Below, in pieces: positions 19,550-25,498 of a stretch of DNA of 25,498 nucleotides. Location of the stretch: contig RXOD01004237.1 in the NCBI GenBank assembly GCA_005223375.1, positions 1-25,498 on the forward strand. Direction: 5' to 3'. The translations under genes were made by a program, and so were the position numbers. This DNA is from Amoebophrya sp. AT5.2. Lineage: Eukaryota; Sar; Dinophyceae; Syndiniales; Amoebophryaceae. Within the stretch, counting starts at the first letter, position 1. The number at the start of each line of letters is the position of its first letter. A model generated the notes under the pieces. That model ran no database searches, was not told the DNA's origin, and saw nothing but the letters and a program-made list of their open reading frames with translations.

Positions 19550-22500
19550 ATGTGGCGGTGCCTGTTTTCGGTTGCAAAACAAAAAGTAAATCGGAGAGGA
19601 GCTGTCGCGGGCTGGTGCGGCTTTACTCGTGGAGACAGGAAATCTGGTTTTTCTCGCTCTCTATCTTCGAACGTCTCTGAGGTTGAGGGCCAGACATCCT
19701 TTCACAGTAAAAAATCACTTGAGCGCAATTCAAGCCGTTACCGTTTTTTTCCGCTGGAGCAGTGTGCCAGTTTTGACTTTTTGACGTCACGCGCGCCGAT
19801 ATGGAAAACATTAACTTCTACATCAGCGGGGGCGGTGGTCGCCTCAGCATTTTCTGCAAGAAGATGCCGGAGCCGAAGCAGTCTCTTCTTGGCGACGACT
19901 TCCCTTAAGCTTAAGCTGCATTGGAATTCGTCTCAAACACCGTCTAACGCATGTTTGCCGTGCCAGCAGCTGAAAGGAGTGTTGGGGCGGGTGGGTCGCC
20001 ATCCTTTTTCGCCGGCCGTCGAAGGTTTGGGCGTCCATTCTCGCCGTGCACAGCAGGCCCACGCGAGAACAGGCGCGCGAGGATATTCGCGTCTCTCCGT
20101 TCCCCGCGTACGAAGGAGCTGCATCCCCCGAACCACGACCCCCGCAGTCCTCCCCCGCATCAGAGGTACTAAAATGCCCCCCCGCGGCGCCAAGGGCAAG
20201 GGTCGCGCGAAGCGCGCTGCCGGCGGCAAAGGAGCGGCCAAGGGGGCAGGCGGATCCAATTTCGGCAACTACAGCAGCAATGCGGCCCCCGCTCCCGTCC
20301 CTCCCGGCACCCTGAGGATCATGAACATCGCGGAAAAGCCCTCCGTGCAGCGCGCGATCACCGAGCAGCTCACCCGCCAGTCCAACCAGCACGTGTTCCG
20401 CCGGCGCATTGGCGGCCAGCAATGGAACAACGGGGTGAACATTGACGAGTTTGACTACAGCCTGAACAACCAAACAGTCCGCATGTCGGTTTCCGCTGTC
20501 CGCGGGCACCTGATGCAGATCGACTTCCCCGAAAACTGCAAGTCGTGGAACGCCGTCGCGCCGGCGAGCTTGTTCACGCAACCAATTCGGCGTTTCGTGC
20601 CGCCGGACATGGCGGTTCTGAAGCGGATGATCGAGGACCTCGCGCGAAACTCGGATTGGATTGTCTTGTGGCTGGACTGCGACCGGGAGGGCGAGGCCAT
20701 CGGTTACGAGGTTTTGGAGGTGGCGCTGGCGAAAAAACCGGGCTTGGTCGTGAAAAGGGCGGTGTTTTCCGCGTTGACGTACGCGGACCTGACGAACGCG
20801 GTGCAGAATTTGCAGCAGCCAAAGAAGGAGCTGGCGGACGCCGTGGAGGCGCGGACGGAGATCGATCTGCGGATCGGGGCGAGCTTCACGAGGTTCATGT
20901 GCCTGCGCTACCAGCGGCGGTTCCCGGACTTGGCGCACCAATTATTGAGCTACGGCCCGTGCCAGTTTCCGACGCTGGGGTTCGTCGTGGAGCGGTACCA
21001 GAAGATACGAAACTTCATCCCGGAGCCGCACTGGAGCGTCAAACTGGTCATGGACGTGATGGCAGAACAGGAGCAACTGGGCGGTGGTCCTGCTCCTGCA
21101 GGCGGGTTCGGTTTCCAATTCCAACCGCAGCAGCCGCAGCTGCAGCTCACTTCCGTCGACTTCTCCTGGCAGCGGCAGCGACTCTTCGACCGCGTCGCGG
21201 CGCTGAGTTTCTTCGAGGAGTGCGTCGAGTCCCGAAACCATCTCACCGTCGCCGACGTCGACGTGCGCGAGCAGCGGCACCTGCGGCCGATACCGCTCGC
21301 GACCATCGAGCTGACGAAGAAGTGCAGCATCTACTTCCACCTACCTTCTGCCACGACCATGAAGCTCGCGGAAGAACTGTACCAAGCGGGGTTTATCTCG
21401 TACCCGCGCACCGAAACCGAGAAGTTCCACCCGAGCATGAATTTAGAGCAGCTGGTCTCGATACAGGCCAACCACAGCGTGTGGGGCAACTACGTGCGGA
21501 CGAACCTGGTTGGGGCCGGTGGGAATGCGAATGCTGCCGCGGGCCCGCGCTGGACGAACGCGCGCAACGGGCAGAAGGACGACCAGGCGCACCCGCCGAT
21601 CCATCCGGTGAAGGCGGTGGAGGAGAACCAGGCGGGGGTTTCGGGCCCGAAGTGGAAGGTGTACGAGCTGATCACGCGGCACTTTTTGGCGTGTTTCTCC
21701 CCGGACGCGGTTGGGGAGAAGACGACGATCGAACTCGACTGCGCGGAGGAGCGGTTCACGGCCACCGGGCTGCAGATGATCGACCGGGGGTTTCTCGAGG
21801 TCTATCCGTACGACAAGTGGGGGAAGAACGACACCGTTTTGCCGCGGAACGTGTTTTCCCCGGTCGGGCGGGTCTTGCCGCGCGCGCAATTTGTCGTTCA
21901 TGGGGAGCAGGCGAAGTTTTCCTTCCACGAAGGGACGACGCAGCCGCCGGAGCTGCTGACCGAGGCGGAGCTGATTTCTCTGATGGACCGCAACGGGATC
22001 GGGACGGACGCGACGCTGGCGACGCACATCGAAACCATCCAGCAGCGGAACTACGCGCAGAAGAACGCGCAGAACCGGTTCGCGCCGACCACGCTCGGAC
22101 TGGCCCTGGTCGAGGGCTACCAGGAGTTTGCGTCCCTGCTCGGGTACGACATCTCGAAGCCGCAGCTGCGCGCACAAATGGAAGCCGAGATGACCGCGAT
22201 CGCGAACAACCAGCAGCAAAAGTCCGTATTCCTGCAGCAGTGCCTGGGGCACATGCTCGCGCTGTTCAACCAGATCTCGCAGAACCCGGCGACGCTGGAC
22301 GGAAAACTGAACTGCTACTTCCGAGACGCGATGGGAAACATGTTTCACCCTGCAGGGGGCGGGATGAATGGCGGGGGCGGGGGCGGCGCACCAGGCGGAG
22401 GAGGACCCGGCGGAGGCGGGGGCGCGGGAGCAGGCTTCCCGGGTGGCGGTGGAGGTCCACCGGGTGGCTTTCCTCCTGGAGCTGGCGGCCCGGCGGGCGG

Positions 22501-23668
22501 ATTTCCACCTCCGGGGGGCAATCAAAATCATGGTGGAGGCGGCGCGGGTGGCGGCTTTCCGCCGGGGGGACCCGGAGCGCCACCTCCGGGTGGAGGCTTC
22601 CAACCTGGTGGCGACTTTCCGGGTGGAGGCGGGGCGGGTCCCGCACCCGGGTCCAGCGGAGATTTGGTGGGCGGTACCGCCAACGCAGGGGGATCGAGTG
22701 CGATTGCACCGAACACACGGCTGCTGACGCGCGGGATCATCGCGTGCGGTCGCTGCGGCACGGGCAGGCTAGACTTGCTCGCGCAGGAGGAATTTACAAC
22801 GGCGTACAACGCCGGCGGCGGTTTTTCGTCGAGCGGGGGCAAAGGTGCGAAAAGCGGGAAGAAGAACGCCGCAATCACGCTCGCAGCAGGCGCGGAGGGC
22901 TCCTCGCGCGCAAAAGGAGGCAAGGGCGGGCGGAAGAAGAAAAACGCAGGAGCAGCTGCTGATAACGCATCAGCCTCAGCGGCGCCCACAGCAGGCAATC
23001 ACGGCACCATGCAGCGGATCGTGACAAGCTACCTGTTTCGTTGCAACACCTGCGGCACAGCAAGCGCCCCGCCGCAGAACCAAAACCTGCCGCCGCTGCT
23101 GCTCCAGCTTCCCTCCCGCGCCCCCGAATCGGAAAAAACCATCACGCCTTACGAGGACCCCAACTTCCGCTGCCCGATTTGCGGTTTCGGGGTGGTACAA
23201 ATCAAGAACAACGTCACGAACACTAAGCACTCCGTCTGCCTATACTGCTTCAACAACCCGCCGAATTTCAACGACGACGGCCCGGTGCCCGCCCAGATGC
23301 GCTGCTTCCAGTGCCGCCACCAGACTTGTGCTCTCGCCGGCGGCAAGCCCGCTGTCCCCGTGAAGAAATGCGGGAAGTGCAGGAGCGGCAAGATGGTGCT
23401 GAAGTCTAAGGACAACTCTTGGCGCATTTCGTGCGACCAATTCCCGAAGTGCAAGGAGGTGGTGTGGCTGCCGCGGGTGGTGGAAAAAGCGGAAGTAGAC
23501 GGTGGCACTTGCGCGGTCTGCCGCGGCAAGAAAATAAAGGTGACTGTGAGCACGGGTCGCATGCCACCGGGTTATGAAGCACACTACACAAACACAAGCG
23601 CGGTGGGTGGCCAGGCAGAAATCGTACTGTGCCCGTACTGCGAGAAAGGAACAAAACTGCCGCAGTGA
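19550..23668 (+). CDS. TOP3A: DNA topoisomerase III alpha (type IA), with N-terminal extension
   Basis: A type IA topoisomerase passes a DNA strand through a transient 5'-phosphotyrosine break. In the family, TOP3A acts with RecQ helicase and RMI partners to dissolve recombination intermediates, and it also has a mitochondrial role. Numbering from ATG 20174 (1164 residues): the Toprim start MNIAEKPSVQ has the conserved Glu54, and LDCDREGEAI carries the metal-binding Asp168 and Asp170. ADAVEARTEIDLRIGASFTR and LSYGPCQFPTLGFVVER follow, and the catalytic Tyr410 is in FISYPRTET. DDQAHPPIHP and NGIGTDATLATHIE complete the core. A Gly/Pro-rich insert (about 728-830) precedes Cys-pair zinc ribbons, ending with CGKCRSGKMVLKSKD and a CAVC/CPYC pair as in animal TOP3A. 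The frame is open 208 codons further up to ATG 19550, directly after a TAG; this extension starts MWRCLFSVAKQKVNRRGAVA. No intron is needed in the core. Identity is firm; the exact start is not. Confidence 0.93.
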   Translation: MWRCLFSVAKQKVNRRGAVAGWCGFTRGDRKSGFSRSLSSNVSEVEGQTSFHSKKSLERNSSRYRFFPLEQCASFDFLTSRAPIWKTLTSTSAGAVVASAFSARRCRSRSSLFLATTSLKLKLHWNSSQTPSNACLPCQQLKGVLGRVGRHPFSPAVEGLGVHSRRAQQAHARTGARGYSRLSVPRVRRSCIPRTTTPAVLPRIRGTKMPPRGAKGKGRAKRAAGGKGAAKGAGGSNFGNYSSNAAPAPVPPGTLRIMNIAEKPSVQRAITEQLTRQSNQHVFRRRIGGQQWNNGVNIDEFDYSLNNQTVRMSVSAVRGHLMQIDFPENCKSWNAVAPASLFTQPIRRFVPPDMAVLKRMIEDLARNSDWIVLWLDCDREGEAIGYEVLEVALAKKPGLVVKRAVFSALTYADLTNAVQNLQQPKKELADAVEARTEIDLRIGASFTRFMCLRYQRRFPDLAHQLLSYGPCQFPTLGFVVERYQKIRNFIPEPHWSVKLVMDVMAEQEQLGGGPAPAGGFGFQFQPQQPQLQLTSVDFSWQRQRLFDRVAALSFFEECVESRNHLTVADVDVREQRHLRPIPLATIELTKKCSIYFHLPSATTMKLAEELYQAGFISYPRTETEKFHPSMNLEQLVSIQANHSVWGNYVRTNLVGAGGNANAAAGPRWTNARNGQKDDQAHPPIHPVKAVEENQAGVSGPKWKVYELITRHFLACFSPDAVGEKTTIELDCAEERFTATGLQMIDRGFLEVYPYDKWGKNDTVLPRNVFSPVGRVLPRAQFVVHGEQAKFSFHEGTTQPPELLTEAELISLMDRNGIGTDATLATHIETIQQRNYAQKNAQNRFAPTTLGLALVEGYQEFASLLGYDISKPQLRAQMEAEMTAIANNQQQKSVFLQQCLGHMLALFNQISQNPATLDGKLNCYFRDAMGNMFHPAGGGMNGGGGGGAPGGGGPGGGGGAGAGFPGGGGGPPGGFPPGAGGPAGGFPPPGGNQNHGGGGAGGGFPPGGPGAPPPGGGFQPGGDFPGGGGAGPAPGSSGDLVGGTANAGGSSAIAPNTRLLTRGIIACGRCGTGRLDLLAQEEFTTAYNAGGGFSSSGGKGAKSGKKNAAITLAAGAEGSSRAKGGKGGRKKKNAGAAADNASASAAPTAGNHGTMQRIVTSYLFRCNTCGTASAPPQNQNLPPLLLQLPSRAPESEKTITPYEDPNFRCPICGFGVVQIKNNVTNTKHSVCLYCFNNPPNFNDDGPVPAQMRCFQCRHQTCALAGGKPAVPVKKCGKCRSGKMVLKSKDNSWRISCDQFPKCKEVVWLPRVVEKAEVDGGTCAVCRGKKIKVTVSTGRMPPGYEAHYTNTSAVGGQAEIVLCPYCEKGTKLPQ
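22354..22680 (+). repeat. Gly/Pro-rich low-complexity insertion in TOP3A
   Basis: About 105 codons are dominated by GGN and CCN triplets, with recurring phrases such as GGGFPPGG and GGAGAGFPGG. The insertion sits between the end of the topoisomerase core (after NCYFRDAMGNMFHP) and the first Cys pair of the zinc region. The repeat units are imperfect, suggesting slippage growth within coding sequence. It stays in frame throughout. Confidence 0.85.
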
Positions 23669-24102
23669 GCAAGCGAATTTGAAGATGAAATCTTCTTGCA
23701 GCCGCGCAGTAGTTTTGACAGTGCGACGAGGAGGCGCTTTCTGATGCGCTTTCTGATGCAAAAGCTGCTCCTGCGGATACGGATTCGCGTGAAAGTGTTG
23801 GCTTTGTGTCGTACATGAGATCCTCGTGCATCCCTCCTCAACGTCGTGATTTTGGCAATGTTCTTTCATTCGAATCTATCTCCAGCTCCAGTCCGATCGT
23901 TCGCGTTCGTGCATCATGATTTTTCGTGCTGGTGCAATATGTCTACACGCTTGGAGGTCAACGTGAATTACTGCCAAAACTTCAGCTTTGTGAATTGAGG
24001 AACCTCGGCAAGATCGCTGCAGCTCCTGAGGTGCTCGTGACCTCAAGTTTTTGACTTTTTGATTTTCTCTCGTGAGTCGTGCCTGCTTCAGTGCGTGCGG
24101 CG
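23669..24102. other. Short spacer between TOP3A and the secreted-protein gene
   Basis: This is 434 bp with no credible ORF, presumably TOP3A 3' UTR plus the promoter or 5' UTR of the next gene. It contains a perfect 12-bp tandem duplication, GCGCTTTCTGAT, at 23734-23745 and 23746-23757. No canonical promoter motif is assigned. Confidence 0.5.
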
Positions 24103-25380
24103 ATGCCGCGATCAAGGCCCGCACATCATCAGATCCGGCGCAGCCTCCTCCGCCGGCTCGTGTTTCTCTTCGCCATCCTCTTCCAATGCTCCACACAACT
24201 CGACGCCAAACCGCCGGCAGCCGCGCCCACGCAGCCGCAGCTGGCGCCCAACTTTCGCGAGGACTTGCTTCTGAAGGGTAGTCGCATCAGTTCGTACGAT
24301 CCGTATGTTGGCTACAGAGGCTCGGCCTCGGCGGGAGGGCTGTCATCGGCTCCGCCGGGCCTCTTTCCCGACCACGACTGCCGCCGGGTCCAGCATCCGA
24401 TCGTCGACTGGCACAAGCTCCGCACTTTGTTCCGCACGCAATGCGAGCCGTCCAAGTACACCTCCACTCTCCAGTGCTCGACCCAGATCACCAACTGGGC
24501 GGACGGCCTGGCTTTTCTCGAGGATTTCACCGACTTTCCCGTGAAGAAGGGGAAAACACATGACAGCATGCGGAAACGCGCGCAGCAACAGTGCCCCTTG
24601 GGGTACTTGACTCTGATGATCGTGCGGCTGATGCAGTGCATTTTGAAGGAGGCCATGGGCGACTGCTACTTGCCCTACTCCGTGCACGTCCGCGAGATCA
24701 TCCGCACCACGGACTACAAGGTGTTCCTGGGCAGCGACTGGCCGGTGTTCGCGCTGCTGAACACGATTCCCTGGGACTGGCCGGGCTACGATCGCGAGCA
24801 CCTGAACTTCGACTGCGTGCCGGAGATCGTGGACGTTGAAGTTGAAGATGTCCACGATACTGGCGGGGCAGTTGGTGGAAATAAATGCTCCGCGGTGAGC
24901 TCGTCCTCGTCGTCGGAAGGGGAGTCGTGTAAGACGAAGTCAAAGAAGGTCGTGAAGCGAGCAAAGCCGACGGTAGCGGACTGGGCTGCGTTCCGGGATC
25001 TGTTCACCTGGCCCGAGGACCACTTGCCCGGGTCGCGGAACCACTTCGAGAAGAGCATCTACTCGTATCACGGCGACCCGGACATGGGGTTGAATGCGTA
25101 TGCGATTGACGCGAAAACGCCGGAAGCGAAGAAAGCACAGCTGAGGATGCGGATGCAACTCTTCATCGATGCAAATCCGCGGTTTCCGAGGCCATTGAAC
25201 TTCTCGACGTCGGCCACAGGAACGCCCGGTGCTGGGGGTGCAGACGTGATCTTCCCGGCCATTATATCAGGGCGACCGCAGGGGCAGGGCGAGGGCGGAG
25301 ACCCAGACGAGGACGACGTCAGCGTGCGAGAAAAGCGTCGTCCTCATCTGGGTTTACAGCTCAAAAAAATGCATTGTTAG
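24103..25380 (+). CDS. Secreted or membrane-trafficked protein of unknown function (425 aa)
   Basis: The first ATG in the open frame is 24103; upstream in-frame codons are GTG only. The N terminus is a long basic region (MPRSRPAHHQIRRSLLRR) followed by a hydrophobic core LVFLFAILF and small residues (about 19-35), the pattern of an ER signal peptide or N-terminal anchor. The mature part has about nine Cys, including HDC, RTQCEPSKY, LQCST, QQCPLGYL, RLMQCILKEAMGDCYLPYS and NFDCVPE, so disulfide-bonded folding outside the cytosol is plausible. A Ser/Asp/Lys-rich linker (about 255-290) separates it from a second, Trp-containing block (VADWAAFRDLFTWPEDHLPG). The C terminus is Gly/Asp/Arg-rich and ends KKMHC. 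There is no further membrane segment. I do not recognise the family. The single uninterrupted ORF and GC-rich codons match TOP3A, so the gene looks genuine. Confidence 0.75.
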   Translation: MPRSRPAHHQIRRSLLRRLVFLFAILFQCSTQLDAKPPAAAPTQPQLAPNFREDLLLKGSRISSYDPYVGYRGSASAGGLSSAPPGLFPDHDCRRVQHPIVDWHKLRTLFRTQCEPSKYTSTLQCSTQITNWADGLAFLEDFTDFPVKKGKTHDSMRKRAQQQCPLGYLTLMIVRLMQCILKEAMGDCYLPYSVHVREIIRTTDYKVFLGSDWPVFALLNTIPWDWPGYDREHLNFDCVPEIVDVEVEDVHDTGGAVGGNKCSAVSSSSSSEGESCKTKSKKVVKRAKPTVADWAAFRDLFTWPEDHLPGSRNHFEKSIYSYHGDPDMGLNAYAIDAKTPEAKKAQLRMRMQLFIDANPRFPRPLNFSTSATGTPGAGGADVIFPAIISGRPQGQGEGGDPDEDDVSVREKRRPHLGLQLKKMHC

Positions 25381-25498
25381 ACGCATCTTTTAAAAACGGC
25401 CGTCCCCTTTTTTGGCCCTTTTGGGGCGTTTTGTGGGCTCTGTCATCAGAAGGATGTGCTGCCGCCGGCACAGCTGGGGTTGGCATGCTGGAAGCAAA
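25381..25498. other. 3' flank of the last gene; nothing supported
   Basis: This is a short sequence after the stop codon, with a C/T/G-rich stretch (CCCCTTTTTTGGCCCTTTTGG) that may belong to the 3' UTR. It is too short to say more. Confidence 0.3.

Noticed and set aside
21443..22603. 386-codon minus-strand frame opposite TOP3A
   Set aside because: It is Arg/Pro/Ala-rich antisense to conserved topoisomerase sequence, with no motif. Shadow of a GC-rich coding region.
20545..22962. 805-codon open frame on the plus strand overlapping TOP3A
   Set aside because: It lies wholly inside TOP3A in another frame, is dominated by Arg/Gly/Ala, and has no domains. High GC with few A/T third positions explains long shadow frames.
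1..25498. tRNA, rRNA, snRNA or dinoflagellate-type spliced-leader sequence
   Set aside because: I saw no convincing tRNA T-loop with paired acceptor stem, no rRNA or snRNA landmarks, and no spliced-leader-like 22-mer before any gene. A covariance-model scan would settle this.

Overview
This window looks like nuclear DNA of a microbial eukaryote. Long GC-rich coding exons are separated by AT-richer spacers, there are spliceosomal GT-AG introns with polypyrimidine tracts, and the proteins are typically eukaryotic: a TOP3A-type topoisomerase III, a two-KH-domain RNA-binding protein and a very long coiled-coil protein. There are no operons or Shine-Dalgarno-led genes. The style (long exons, few introns, low-complexity proteins, many mobile remnants) would fit an alveolate or dinoflagellate-related protist, but nothing here proves the lineage and that placement is a guess.

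Layout, left to right. (1) 329-994 is an N-terminal exon of a coiled-coil protein, ending at a good GTAAGG donor. (2) 995-9371 is about 8.4 kb without a sense-strand gene. I read it as one giant intron filled with decayed mobile-element sequence on the minus strand, including a reverse-transcriptase remnant at about 5694-7516. Nested in it at 3020-3882 is an 863-bp palindromic (foldback) transposon with matching 10-bp termini, flanked on both sides by the hexamer CTTTAC, which looks like a target-site duplication. (3) 9372-12401 is the main coiled-coil exon, in phase with the first exon. (4) 12402-14689 is AT-richer and mostly non-coding; 13561-14149 has conflicting weak coding signals on both strands. 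(5) 14690-18347 is a five-exon KH-domain gene whose four introns I could place with consistent phases. The last intron is 123 nt, stop-free and in frame, and carries a hairpin. (6) 18348-19549 is a spacer with no supported gene. (7) 19550-23668 is an uninterrupted DNA topoisomerase III alpha gene. The conserved protein begins near the ATG at 20174, but the frame stays open 208 codons further upstream with a presequence-like N terminus. (8) 24103-25380 encodes an unrecognised cysteine-containing protein with a signal peptide. The remainder to 25498 has no supported feature.

All supported genes are on the plus strand and appear to be independent transcription units. No pathway links them: they cover DNA decatenation and recombination-intermediate processing (TOP3A), RNA binding (KH protein), a structural coiled coil and a secretory-pathway protein. 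The most unusual content is the mobile-element biology inside the giant intron and the hairpin-bearing in-frame intron of the KH gene.
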